Shown here: piece after piece, positions 52,294 to 61,697 of the stretch
How the letters are laid out: each line of letters opens with the position of its first letter
Numbering within the stretch: position 1 is the first letter of the stretch
Assembly (NCBI GenBank): GCA_018069465.1
Contig: JAGPUW010000025.1
Location: 496,001 to 560,000 of the forward strand
Reading direction: 5' to 3'
DNA: 64,000 nucleotides
DNA from: Gammaproteobacteria bacterium
Lineage (GTDB): Bacteria; Pseudomonadota; Gammaproteobacteria; Pseudomonadales; Porticoccaceae
Notes under the pieces: model-generated
Told to the model about the DNA's origin: nothing
The model's input: only the letters and a program-made list of their open reading frames with translations
Database searches by the model: none
Position numbers and translations under genes: made by a program

Positions 52294-53696
52294 GCCGTAT
52301 TTACCGTTTTTGAAAAGCTTCTATTACGTTGCAGCACGCCCAGCAACAAACAAATACTCAGCACGATCCATATTCCACCAGCAAGGAAAACATCGAGATA
52401 TTGATAGCTGATATACATCACTACAGATACCGACAAGGGGATAATAAATAGCGACGCACTGGTAATGATTGAGCCTCCAGCGCGCGCCACCAGATAAGCG
52501 TACAACGCCAGATTGATAGTATTTAGCACCCACATGCCTGCCACCGCCCCACTACCGCCCATTTTCCTTATCAAGAAGATATTGACCATCACTTGTAAAA
52601 TAGTGGCGATGACACTCACCTTAAAAACGGCACGCTCGCTATTTGCCGCCAACAACTGGTGGTACAGCAAAATATTTGCCGTTGAGATGACTACGCAGGG
52701 CATCAAGATTTTTAGAAACGCGATAGATTCCAGGTATTCACCCGACCAGACAAATTTATTAATCAGGGGGAATATAGCCAGGGTCACGGCGACGACAATG
52801 GGTGAGCAAGCCAGCAAGGCATACTGCGCCAGGGTCAGCCCCCTGGCGTCGGCAATGGTTTTGTCTGGGCCCTGCCCCAATCGACAAAGCCAGGGATACA
52901 TTGTGCTAAAGCCTATACCCAGGATAAATAAAACAATTTCGTAGAGCCGGTTAGCAACCGAGTAGTCCGCTGTTTTTGCCAGCCCTCCCCAATAGGAAAC
53001 CAGCAGCCAGTCAACGCGATTTTGAATCACTGTAATCAGTGAAATTGAAAAGAATGTCGCTTGTCCGGCCACTAAAAACACACCTTTGCCGCAGGCCGCT
53101 GAGCTGGCCTCCATGTGTTGGCTATAGCGGTACACTTTTACAACGCTGATCAACATAAACACCAGCTTCACGAAAAGAAGGCCTAACAGTAAGTGCTGTG
53201 CTGAAATAGTCTCAAAGCTGCGCAGTACCAGCCATAGCAACACAAGCCGCAGTACTGACTCTGTACAAACCAGTAAATTGGCGATGGTCTGTCGATGGCC
53301 ACCACGCAGCCAGGACATTGAATAAGCCGTAAAAAAACTGGCCAACTGATAGCCTAGTGCGGTAAAAATCAAACTACTGCTGCTGTCGTGCAGAGGAACC
53401 AGTGCCGACAAAACCATCAGCACAATAAATATCAACAAGCGATAACTCAAGCCCCCGCGCAACAGGCGTGCTGGCGCCTCTAACTGGCGTGAATAGTGGC
53501 GCAGTGAAGCCTGTACCAGGCCCAGGTCAACAAATAAATAGGCAAATGCTGATGCCGCCAACAGTGTATTAACAAGGCCTAGCTGGCTCTTACTCATGGC
53601 ACCCACTAGCAGCACGAAATAAACAATGTCTGCTAATTTGCCGGCGATATTTAATAAATAAGCATAGGCAAAGGTCCTTGTTCGCCGCTCACTCAT
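52290..53696 (-). CDS. Oligosaccharide flippase (Wzx, polysaccharide biosynthesis protein family)
   Basis: The 468-residue protein has about 12-14 transmembrane segments. The N-terminal half resembles the MOP-superfamily exporter (RTFAYAYLLNIAGKLADIVYF), with SQLGLVNTLLAASAFAYLFVDLG typical of Wzx. The second half has TLAQYALLACSPIVVAVTLAIF and ILMPCVVISTANILLYHQLLAA. It flips the lipid-linked repeat unit from the cytoplasmic to the periplasmic leaflet before polymerisation. The stop overlaps the family 4 transferase start by 4 bases, and the DUF4091 gene lies 24 bases upstream. Confidence 0.9.
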   Translation of the reverse strand: MSERRTRTFAYAYLLNIAGKLADIVYFVLLVGAMSKSQLGLVNTLLAASAFAYLFVDLGLVQASLRHYSRQLEAPARLLRGGLSYRLLIFIVLMVLSALVPLHDSSSSLIFTALGYQLASFFTAYSMSWLRGGHRQTIANLLVCTESVLRLVLLWLVLRSFETISAQHLLLGLLFVKLVFMLISVVKVYRYSQHMEASSAACGKGVFLVAGQATFFSISLITVIQNRVDWLLVSYWGGLAKTADYSVANRLYEIVLFILGIGFSTMYPWLCRLGQGPDKTIADARGLTLAQYALLACSPIVVAVTLAIFPLINKFVWSGEYLESIAFLKILMPCVVISTANILLYHQLLAANSERAVFKVSVIATILQVMVNIFLIRKMGGSGAVAGMWVLNTINLALYAYLVARAGGSIITSASLFIIPLSVSVVMYISYQYLDVFLAGGIWIVLSICLLLGVLQRNRSFSKTVNTA

Positions 53697-53720
53697 AGGG
53701 CGACCCAGTGCTGGCGAAGG

Positions 53721-55418
53721 CTATTCATAACGCCAGCCAGCAGCAATCATTCGTTCAAGTAAGGCGATAATGTTTTGTCGCGCCTGGGCCGGAATCAGGT
53801 GAGTGGATTTGCGAGCATGCCTCAGCCACGACACCGCTTCGCGATAAAGGGCTTCATTGCTGCGGATATTATTGGCACTGAGCATCTCGTTGAGTGTCGC
53901 CAGATAACGTAAATCGTCCACTGCCTCTCTGTACGACTCCCATTGACGCGTATCAACAAGGCCATCTATTGTCGGGTAGGCAAAGACGTGGTCCCGGTAT
54001 TCGCCACTGTCAAAATCATTCCACACATTACTTCCCATCGCCGCTTGATAGGCATAGGTCATCGCGCCATCGTAATTCGCCTGCCAGAGTCTAAAGCCAT
54101 AATTAAAGCGATAAGCAGTGCCATCTTCCACCCCCCCCTGGGGAGCGGCATATACGAACACCCGAGAATTATGTCGGTGATAACCTGCTGCTTCGTCTTC
54201 GTCAGGGTCATAGGCCGAGACATGCAGGTCAATGTCAGCACCTAGTTTTGCTGACCGGCCTTTTTTCCCGGTGACAAAAATGCTGGCACCAGAATCTCTG
54301 ATCAAGGCCCAGGTAGCGTGTTGCTCGCTGACCCTCTCACCCGTGGCCTCATCAATGGCGAACATATAAACTTTTGTCTGCGCTATGTCTGATATTTTTT
54401 TGATGGTGCCAAGCAGTTCAGCTTTCGCTTTCTGAGTGACGACAATCTTATGGCTGGGACCCGCGTAATACAGCTTTTCATTATCGATACCCGACGCTTC
54501 ACGCAGCGCCATGTGGCGCGAAAATAATGACCTTACCTTTACGTCCTGATAAATAGTCGGCGAACTAACCCCGTGGCTGAGCATGTTCTGCAACTCATAT
54601 TTAAGCTGCCGGGAGGTTTTCAGGTCAGATGAAATAGCAGAGAAAAATGGCTGTTGTGTCAGTTGCCCCCGGTAAAAAATACTGTGCTCAATTTCAGAAT
54701 CTTCCAGGGCTAGTGGCAGCACTTTGATATTCAGGGTGATGACCTGCTGAGGAATCAGCGCATCATCCACATAAACACCGATTTTTTTAGTGTAATTACC
54801 ACCTGCTGTATCGGCTGGCACATGGATGTTCATCCAGGCAATAACTTTTGCATCAGCCTCAAGACGCGTTGCCGACAATTGATCGGCATCAATAATGGGG
54901 TATTTTTTGGCGTCGATATAGCGATGGCCTTTAACCGGCAACATGGCTTCGACATCAATATATTCGCCACCTGAAAGCCGCAACGCACTGCGCTTTGTGA
55001 GTAGGTCATTTTTTACAAATTGCGCGTCTTTAACCAGAAGCTCATAAACTAGATCCCTCGCCACCTCGCCTTCTCTGACGGTGTGTTTAATTGAACGAGT
55101 CGGCCCGCCGCCCTGGTACCAGGGAATTAACCAGCGGATGTCGAGCTCGGGAATAGGCTTTATGCCACGCGCTGCAAACATTGGTCGAAGGCTTAGCGCC
55201 TTAATATTCTGGTCACTACTAAAGGCCAACACCAGGGGGCTGATATCATCAGCCGCCAGCGTCAATTGAAAGTCGCGGGCATCGGCCCCGACTACATCCA
55301 GCGAGTCGAAATCGAGCTGAGTAATGGCTAGAGTGGCCGATGCCGTCGCTGTGGCGAGCACTGCTAGCAGAACCAGCGTGCTCATCCCAGCCTTTATCAA
55401 ACGTGCTCTCACGTTCAA
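53721..55418 (-). CDS. DUF4091 domain secreted protein
   Basis: The 565-residue protein has a signal peptide (about 1-28, ending TASATLA). A beta-rich region follows (residues 30-230), and then a domain with the DUF4091 features. These are FRLWQANYDGAMTYAY and a tail YPTIDGLVDTRQWESYREAVDDLRYL, matching the family's conserved Arg-Glu and Asp. DUF4091 proteins resemble glycoside hydrolases (TIM-barrel) but no activity is certain. Secreted and placed between wecB and the flippase, it may trim, cleave or modify the polysaccharide in the periplasm. It overlaps the wecB gene by 4 bases. Confidence 0.85.
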   Translation of the reverse strand: MNVRARLIKAGMSTLVLLAVLATATASATLAITQLDFDSLDVVGADARDFQLTLAADDISPLVLAFSSDQNIKALSLRPMFAARGIKPIPELDIRWLIPWYQGGGPTRSIKHTVREGEVARDLVYELLVKDAQFVKNDLLTKRSALRLSGGEYIDVEAMLPVKGHRYIDAKKYPIIDADQLSATRLEADAKVIAWMNIHVPADTAGGNYTKKIGVYVDDALIPQQVITLNIKVLPLALEDSEIEHSIFYRGQLTQQPFFSAISSDLKTSRQLKYELQNMLSHGVSSPTIYQDVKVRSLFSRHMALREASGIDNEKLYYAGPSHKIVVTQKAKAELLGTIKKISDIAQTKVYMFAIDEATGERVSEQHATWALIRDSGASIFVTGKKGRSAKLGADIDLHVSAYDPDEDEAAGYHRHNSRVFVYAAPQGGVEDGTAYRFNYGFRLWQANYDGAMTYAYQAAMGSNVWNDFDSGEYRDHVFAYPTIDGLVDTRQWESYREAVDDLRYLATLNEMLSANNIRSNEALYREAVSWLRHARKSTHLIPAQARQNIIALLERMIAAGWRYE

Positions 55419-56581
55419 GCACAGACCTGTAAGGCCAGGCTCGCACCCTGTTTGAGTTGATTTAAAATGCGCTCGACAGAGTGGCCGTCACCGTAGGGGT
55501 TAATCGCTGTTGCCATACGGCGATAGATATCAGCGTTCTCCATCACAAGCTCTACTTCATTGACGATGGATTCAATTTCAGTGCCAACCAGACGCACCGT
55601 CCCGGCTGCGACAGCCTCAGGCCGTTCAGTAACATCGCGCATCACTAGCACCGGCTTACCCAAAGACGGCGCCTCTTCTTGAATGCCTCCCGAGTCAGTA
55701 ATCACCAATTCACTTTTATCCATTAACCAGACAAAGGTTTTATAATCGAGGGGTTCAATCAAATGCACGTTAGTGTATTGACCGAGTAAGATATTCACGG
55801 GATTGCGCACATTGGGATTGAGATGGACGGGATAAACAAAATCCCAATCGCTGTGCTGTTCTGCGAGCTGCGAGATGGCCCTACAAATATTATCAAAGCC
55901 CTGACCAAAGTTTTCACGGCGGTGAGCGGTAATTAAAATGGTGCGGCGCGTCGTATCATCGAGACAGCCATAAACCCCATCACCCAGCTGTTTGCGCCAG
56001 TAAACGCCACTAAAGGTTTTGTTAATGCTGTCGCGAGTCATTAATAGGGCATCAATAACAGTGTTGCCCGTTACTGATATTGCGGCATCATCAATCCCTT
56101 CATTCAGCAGGTTTTGTCGCGCAGACTCAGTAGGCGCAAAATGGTGGCTGGCGATTTTTGCCACCAGGCTGCGATTCAACTCTTCGGGAAATGGCGCACT
56201 TAAGTCGCCTGTGCGTAGACCCGCTTCAATATGAGCAACCGGAATGGCGTGATAAAAAGCAGCTAATGCCGCCGCTAGGCAAGTTGTGGTATCACCGTGT
56301 ACTAAAACTATATCGGGCTTGGCACTGACGAGCACATCGCGCATTCCGACAATTGCTGCAGCGGTGACATCGAATAAATCCTGACCGGGTTTCATTAATG
56401 CCAGGTCGTAATCGGGGATTATTTTAAACAGTGTTAGTACCTGATCCAGCATCTCCCGGTGTTGGCCAGTGACACAGACCTGGGAGTCGAAATCGGTAGA
56501 TTTTTGCAGCGCCAAAACTAAGGGTGCCATTTTTATGGCTTCGGGGCGGGTGCCAAACACACTTAATACGCGTAGAGTCAT
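55415..56581 (-). CDS. wecB: UDP-N-acetylglucosamine 2-epimerase (non-hydrolysing)
   Basis: The 388-residue protein has the typical motifs GTRPEAIKMAPLV, VHGDTTTCLAAALAAFY and HIEAGLRTGDLSAPFPEELNR. It also has ITAHRRENFGQGF and VITDSGGIQEEAPSLGKPVLVMRDVTERPE. It interconverts UDP-GlcNAc and UDP-ManNAc. Its partner WecC, encoded just upstream, oxidises UDP-ManNAc to UDP-ManNAcA, so the pair points to mannosaminuronic acid in the polysaccharide. The start overlaps the wecC stop by 4 bases (ATGA). Confidence 0.97.
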   Translation of the reverse strand: MTLRVLSVFGTRPEAIKMAPLVLALQKSTDFDSQVCVTGQHREMLDQVLTLFKIIPDYDLALMKPGQDLFDVTAAAIVGMRDVLVSAKPDIVLVHGDTTTCLAAALAAFYHAIPVAHIEAGLRTGDLSAPFPEELNRSLVAKIASHHFAPTESARQNLLNEGIDDAAISVTGNTVIDALLMTRDSINKTFSGVYWRKQLGDGVYGCLDDTTRRTILITAHRRENFGQGFDNICRAISQLAEQHSDWDFVYPVHLNPNVRNPVNILLGQYTNVHLIEPLDYKTFVWLMDKSELVITDSGGIQEEAPSLGKPVLVMRDVTERPEAVAAGTVRLVGTEIESIVNEVELVMENADIYRRMATAINPYGDGHSVERILNQLKQGASLALQVCA

Positions 56582-57786
56582 TTGACGATACCACGCGTAT
56601 CGATCAACACTTTGTGGTTGAGGCTGGCGGCACTAAGGTGGCGAAACGCTTTGTGGTCAACCAGCAGCACGACGATATCTGCCTGATTCACAGCATCTTC
56701 CAGGCTACATAACTCGAACCGTGGATGCGAAGTTAAGTACGGCTCACAGACGACAATTTCGCCGATATCTTCATCTAGCAAAGTGCTGGCAATATCTTCT
56801 GCGGGTGATTCTCTCAGATCATCGACATCGGCTTTAAAAGCTAGGCCAAGACAGGCAATAGTGGGCCGCTTAAAGCGTTCAGCACGCGCCTTCACTTGTT
56901 CAATAACCCAGCGTGGCTTTTCATCATTGACCTGGCGCGCAGTACTAATTAGGCGCGCCAATGGGGGATTACGGCTCACCAAAAACCAGGGGTCAACGGC
57001 GATACAGTGACCACCAACACCCGGCCCCGGGCTGAGAATATTGACACGGGGATGGCGGTTGGCCAACTCGATAACCTCCCAGGCATTAATGGCCTCCTGC
57101 TCGGCAATCATCGAAATTTCATTGGCAAAAGCAATATTGACATCGCGATAGGAGTTTTCAATCAGCTTGACCATTTCGGCAGTTTTGGCACTAGTGCCAT
57201 AGACATCACCGTTAACAAATGCCTGATAAAAATCGAGAGCTGCTGCCGTTGAGCTATCATTGATACCGCCAACAACACGGTCATTTTGCACCAGCTCAAT
57301 CAAGATTCGCCCAGGTAGCACTCGCTCTGGACAATAGGCAATATGAACATCACGACCCACACTGTGCCCAGCAGCCGCTAACATTGCGGCGACTATTTCA
57401 TCAGTAGTACCGACGGGACTGGTGGACTCTAAAACCACGAGATTGCCAGCAACGACATAGGGCGATATGGCTGCCACTGCTGCACGAATAAAGCTGAGGT
57501 CGGGTTGCTGTTCACCAGATAGTGGGGTTGGAACGGCGATAATAAAAATATCCGCCGCCACCGGTTCTAGTGAAGCACTTAGATTACCAGAGCCAACGGC
57601 GGACTTGACCAACACATCGAGGTCGGGCTCAACAATATGAATATTGCCGGCATTAATGGTTTCAACTACGTCACTGCTCACATCGACACCGACAACTTTA
57701 AAGCCTCGTGTACCCAGTAAAGAAGCTGTTGGCAAACCAATATAGCCGAGACCAACAACACAGACTGTGGTGTTTTCGATATCCAA
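56578..57786 (-). CDS. wecC: UDP-N-acetyl-D-mannosamine dehydrogenase
   Basis: The 402-residue protein is a UDP-sugar 6-dehydrogenase. The N-terminal NAD domain has VCVVGLGYIGLPTASLLG; VLESTSPVGTTDEIV and YCPERVLPG follow. The middle domain has KLIENSYRDVNIAFANE and the catalytic region SPGPGVGGHCIAVDPWFL with the active Cys. The C-terminal domain has LGLAFKADVDDLRESPA. The YCPERVLPG and GGHCIAVDPWFL blocks favour WecC over UDP-glucose dehydrogenase. It makes UDP-ManNAcA from UDP-ManNAc. Coupled with wecB by a 4-base overlap. Confidence 0.95.
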   Translation of the reverse strand: MDIENTTVCVVGLGYIGLPTASLLGTRGFKVVGVDVSSDVVETINAGNIHIVEPDLDVLVKSAVGSGNLSASLEPVAADIFIIAVPTPLSGEQQPDLSFIRAAVAAISPYVVAGNLVVLESTSPVGTTDEIVAAMLAAAGHSVGRDVHIAYCPERVLPGRILIELVQNDRVVGGINDSSTAAALDFYQAFVNGDVYGTSAKTAEMVKLIENSYRDVNIAFANEISMIAEQEAINAWEVIELANRHPRVNILSPGPGVGGHCIAVDPWFLVSRNPPLARLISTARQVNDEKPRWVIEQVKARAERFKRPTIACLGLAFKADVDDLRESPAEDIASTLLDEDIGEIVVCEPYLTSHPRFELCSLEDAVNQADIVVLLVDHKAFRHLSAASLNHKVLIDTRGIVK

Positions 57787-57862
57787 TTATTCGCTCCTGA
57801 TTCCTTTTAGACGGGCGGTATATTAAAAAAAGTTTGTGAACATCTGATGAAAATAGAAAAAA

Positions 57863-58684
57863 TTAAGGTCTTGATTTATTAAGCACTGTACCTAAAACGG
57901 GTTTATCGCCGAGTATGTGCGACAGGTAATGTAAATCTTCAGCCGTAGTGTGGCGCTCTTCTACAACGATGAGTAGGGCATCAACATAGGGCAAAAATGC
58001 TAGCGCTTCATCCATATCCAGCAAGGGCGGTAAATCGTAAACAATAACTCTATCGCTATAGCGCTGGCGCAACTCTTCTGCGAGAGAAATAACAGCCGGT
58101 GATGCAAGGATTTCAGACGCGTCAATAATCGCATCCTTAACCGGTAGCAACACCAGTCTCTCGCTACCGGGATTCACTAATACATCAGCCAAATCACACT
58201 GGCCCTGCAGGTAATTATCCAGTCCAAGCTCGGGTTCAAAGCCTAAATACTTATGCACACTGGGCTGCGACAAATCGAAATCGGCAAGTAAAGCTGTGCG
58301 ATTGTAGTCTCGCGCTATGCTCACCGCGAGATTAATGGCGGTTAGGGTTTTTCCTTCGTTGGCGTGCGCACTGACCACGCCAATACTATTCCAGCGCTTA
58401 GCGCCAAGGCGCTGTAGAACTTGTGTGCGCAACAATTTAAAGGCCGCGACGACCTCTGGCTCACTAGTGCGAGTTAATACGCGGTGGCGGTTTAAGTGAT
58501 CCTGATCAAGATCAATTGTTCGCGTCTGCGTATAGCGCACATTTGAGGGCGAAACAACCACACAGGGCTCTTTATCACGAGGATCAGCACAGGGCTGTTC
58601 AATTATGGCCTCTAGCTTGTCGGTGTTATTTTCATCAACAAAATTATTGTCCGCTAGTGTTTCTTGAGACTTATTCATTGGCAT
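57863..58684 (-). CDS. CpsD/CapB-type tyrosine kinase-like ATPase (exopolysaccharide regulation)
   Basis: The 273-residue protein has a basic N-terminal leader, then a BY-kinase core. The modified Walker A is VVSAHANEGKTLTAINLA, Walker A' is ALLADFDLSQPSV and the Walker B is VIVYDLPPLLD. BY-kinases autophosphorylate on a C-terminal Tyr cluster to regulate chain length. Here the C-terminus ends VLGTVLNKSRP with no Tyr cluster, so the classical autophosphorylation signal is missing, as is common in exosortase-linked loci. It sits beside the chain-length protein gene (3-base gap), its expected membrane activator. Confidence 0.88.
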   Translation of the reverse strand: MPMNKSQETLADNNFVDENNTDKLEAIIEQPCADPRDKEPCVVVSPSNVRYTQTRTIDLDQDHLNRHRVLTRTSEPEVVAAFKLLRTQVLQRLGAKRWNSIGVVSAHANEGKTLTAINLAVSIARDYNRTALLADFDLSQPSVHKYLGFEPELGLDNYLQGQCDLADVLVNPGSERLVLLPVKDAIIDASEILASPAVISLAEELRQRYSDRVIVYDLPPLLDMDEALAFLPYVDALLIVVEERHTTAEDLHYLSHILGDKPVLGTVLNKSRP

Positions 58685-58687
58685 GAC

Positions 58688-60472
58688 CTAGTTAAAACCA
58701 AGTTTTCGGGCGACAATAAAGAACAGTATGTCCAGTGGACGATAGAGCAGGTGTATGGCAATCAAGCTAGCAAAGCCCAATCCCATTACACTGATGGCTA
58801 ATTTGATTAATTTCGATTTATTCTGCGCCAACTCTTCTTTAGTCGAAATATAAGGCACTACCGCAAGGGGAGGCTCACCCGTAAGCGCGAACAACTCGGT
58901 ACGACTTTTCACCGATTTATCCGCATTTTCTAACAACAAGCCAAGGCCGGCAGCACTACCGAAAGAGAAAAGAAAGCCCAGCACCAGTATTACCTTACGG
59001 TTAGGGCTAATGGGTTGTTGTGGCTGCAAAGGGGGTTCTATTAAGGTAAAGCGCTCGCCCTTTTGCTCAACTTCAAGGGATCGCGACAGATCGGCTTCCA
59101 ACTCTTTGGAGCGCACTTCGGCGTATTTAGCCCGCGTTTGATCGTGCTCGCGCAGTAAGTTTCTATATTGACGCTCAATTTCCGGCGCTGAATCCAGACG
59201 GCTCTGGTAGGAGAGTAAAATATCGGCCAGCTCAAGGCGTCGTGTCTCGAGGGCGCGGGTTTCGGAACGCGATAACTCCAGATCTGACATCAGCTGTAAG
59301 TAGGCGGGATTGTCGGCTTCAACTACCTTATCGTTGCTGCCTTCTCGGGAACTAGAAGAGCTAACAGCCGACTCTAGCGCGGATCGCAATTCACCAATAA
59401 CCTTTTGTAATTTAATAATTTGAGGATGATCCGGCGAATACTTTGCACTGGCATCAGCCAGAATAGCTTGGGTAGCAATCAATTGCTTGTTGATGCGTAG
59501 CAAACTTTTTTCTTCCCCGTATTCTTGACGCAGCGCTTCAATTTCTTTAAGTATGCGCACGATAGTCGGGTGTTCGGACGAATAAACAGCGGACTGACTG
59601 ACATATCTAGATTGTAGAAATTTAAGGCGGGCCGAAGGGCTCAGTACACGCTCACCCGTATCAGCGAATGTTGGCGAGTGGGCGCTAACACTTAAGAGCT
59701 GGTTTTTAAGATAGATCTCGCGTTCGCGGAGCGACTGCAAACGGCGCACAATATCGGCGATGTCTTGCTCGGTCCTATCTAATAAACGAAAGTTAATATC
59801 GGTCTGCTCGGGCAGGTTATTAAAGTTCTTAGATTTGAATTGTGATATTTGCTCTTCAAGGTCAACGATGGTGACTTTGAGTTTTTTTGCTTCACTGGTC
59901 AGAAACGAACGGGTCTGGTCTGCCATCGCGGTTCGTTGTTTAATATTCTCACTAAGATAAAGGGTGGTCAGCTCATTGGCGACTTTCTGGGCAACGCGAG
60001 GAGAGCTATGTGTAAAACTTACCTGAAAGGCGATCGTCGCTTGTACGGGTCGTCCACTACGGGGGTCAACTACCTCGGCACTAATGACCTCCTGGCCTAT
60101 ACCTTTACTCATCTTATGGATAATGACTTCTCTGGGTTTCTTCTCGCGCAGCTCTGTGTACAGATCGTACTTATTCATAATGCGTAGCAGGTTTTCTGTG
60201 GTCATTACTTTTTGATTGATGATTTGTATGCGTTCAGCCGCAAAACTAGTCACCGATGAGCGCACAAAATCCTGCGGAACTTCCTGCTGCTCAATCAATA
60301 TGGTGCCCGTTGATCGGTAAGTAGAAGGCCATAGTGACACCACCAACAATGTGCAGAACATCAACACAGCCGCAACAATAGACAGCACTTTGTAGCGCAA
60401 TCGAAATGACAGTAACCACTGCCTTATATTAATTGGCACTAATGGTGCGGTATTGCTTTCCATAACTTCCAT
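58688..60472 (-). CDS. Chain-length determinant/polysaccharide co-polymerase (Wzz/GumC family)
   Basis: The 594-residue protein has two membrane helices: one near residues 28-49 (VLSIVAAVLMFCTLLVVSLW) and one near 488-505 (VILVLGFLFSFGSAAGLGLLL), with a further hydrophobic C-terminal stretch. The large periplasmic part between them is coiled-coil rich, from about residue 190 to 450. A Wzz-type N-terminal fold precedes it (STGTILIEQQEVPQDFV). The GNVR-like Pro-rich block EPPLQPQQPISPNRK sits before the second helix. It sets chain length and bridges to the outer-membrane export protein. The BY-kinase-like gene follows at once. Confidence 0.92.
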   Translation of the reverse strand: MEVMESNTAPLVPINIRQWLLSFRLRYKVLSIVAAVLMFCTLLVVSLWPSTYRSTGTILIEQQEVPQDFVRSSVTSFAAERIQIINQKVMTTENLLRIMNKYDLYTELREKKPREVIIHKMSKGIGQEVISAEVVDPRSGRPVQATIAFQVSFTHSSPRVAQKVANELTTLYLSENIKQRTAMADQTRSFLTSEAKKLKVTIVDLEEQISQFKSKNFNNLPEQTDINFRLLDRTEQDIADIVRRLQSLREREIYLKNQLLSVSAHSPTFADTGERVLSPSARLKFLQSRYVSQSAVYSSEHPTIVRILKEIEALRQEYGEEKSLLRINKQLIATQAILADASAKYSPDHPQIIKLQKVIGELRSALESAVSSSSSREGSNDKVVEADNPAYLQLMSDLELSRSETRALETRRLELADILLSYQSRLDSAPEIERQYRNLLREHDQTRAKYAEVRSKELEADLSRSLEVEQKGERFTLIEPPLQPQQPISPNRKVILVLGFLFSFGSAAGLGLLLENADKSVKSRTELFALTGEPPLAVVPYISTKEELAQNKSKLIKLAISVMGLGFASLIAIHLLYRPLDILFFIVARKLGFN

Positions 60473-60501
60473 TAATAATAGCTCCTGCCCGAAGGCTTAT
60501 A

Positions 60502-61683
60502 TCAAAACTGCCAGGCGTCTGCGCTCCACTTAATATGGAGCCAGCTGGCGTATGATTCCTGACGAACGTTATCGCGATCATTTTCCTGCCACCGATAACG
60601 CAGGTTTAAGCCAACACTGAGTTGTCGGCTTAGCTTGTAGTTGTAATAGGAATTCACAGAGCCGTATTCACGCAGCAAGTGGTCATCAAGTACGGCGTCC
60701 TCTGAGGTACTAAAGCGACTGGCGACACCCCAACTTGACCTCTCACTTTGCTCCCTATCAAAACTCAGCAAAATGCTACGTCGTGTTAATAACTCGCCTT
60801 CGCTACCGGGTAACAAGGTATTTTCAAAACTCAAGCCAAGGCGACTGCGCTGGAAAGCCTTTTCAAGCCTTGCGTCGAAATAGGGACTGTTGCTCGACTC
60901 CTCACTTGTAAACTGCTGCGGGGCAGGAAAAGTCTGTACGCTGGTACTGCGTCGTATGCCACCATGCATGTTCAAATTCAGTGTTTCACTCAAACGCCAG
61001 TCGCCACCGATAGCTAACTGATAGGAGTCACTGGTAGTGCCAGCATCGGGTGATTTGAACTCACTGTAGGCAATACTGATTGACGTTTGCAGCTTTTCTG
61101 AAACAACCTGGTACAAACCAAAATCTGTAGACAGGTATTCACTACCCAGCAGACCGGAGTCGGCGCCATCAATATAACGCCGGTCGGAATAGGACACCGA
61201 GGCTGATAAAAGATTGGCAGGACTTAAGTGGTACTGTGTAGATAAAGACATATTTAGTGTTTCTCGCCTAACATTATGTGCAAGAAATACACCTGAGATA
61301 TCAAATTGCTCAGCGTTTGCCCCATCACGTATAAAGCCTAGATTGCCTCCCGCAGAAAAACGCTCTCCATTAAAGTGGTATTGCAAAGTGGCAAGTTGAT
61401 CATCCGAATCAAATTCGCCACTGGTATCGTAGTCAAGTGACGACAATGCGCCAAATAATATTAGGCGCTGCCTGGGATCGACAACACCTAGCTCTGCCTG
61501 TAATTTTCGGTCTTCAAGAAAGGCCGAGTCACCGTTGTTCTGCATTCTAAAATTATCATCGTACAGGGCTCGATAGGACAGCGAGGGCCGCATATAGACC
61601 TCAACAGCTGTAGCTTCCAGAACCACACAAGCCAGGAAAACGAAGACGAATACAAAGCTCGTTGTAGAAATTGATTTAATCAA
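60502..61683 (-). CDS. Outer-membrane beta-barrel protein of the exopolysaccharide locus (EpsL-like)
   Basis: The 393-residue protein has a signal peptide (about residues 1-26, ending LEATA). The rest is amphipathic beta-strand sequence: SYRALYDDNFRM, LSASVSYSDRRYI and LSVGLNLRYRWQENDR. The C-terminus ends in an aromatic residue (SADAWQF), typical of barrels that use the BAM machinery. It fits the family of outer-membrane proteins in exosortase-linked polysaccharide operons. The role is probably in secretion or surface attachment. It lies 14 bases after the export protein gene. Confidence 0.85.
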   Translation of the reverse strand: MIKSISTTSFVFVFVFLACVVLEATAVEVYMRPSLSYRALYDDNFRMQNNGDSAFLEDRKLQAELGVVDPRQRLILFGALSSLDYDTSGEFDSDDQLATLQYHFNGERFSAGGNLGFIRDGANAEQFDISGVFLAHNVRRETLNMSLSTQYHLSPANLLSASVSYSDRRYIDGADSGLLGSEYLSTDFGLYQVVSEKLQTSISIAYSEFKSPDAGTTSDSYQLAIGGDWRLSETLNLNMHGGIRRSTSVQTFPAPQQFTSEESSNSPYFDARLEKAFQRSRLGLSFENTLLPGSEGELLTRRSILLSFDREQSERSSWGVASRFSTSEDAVLDDHLLREYGSVNSYYNYKLSRQLSVGLNLRYRWQENDRDNVRQESYASWLHIKWSADAWQF

Positions 61684-61697
61684 GCTGAGATCAGTAA

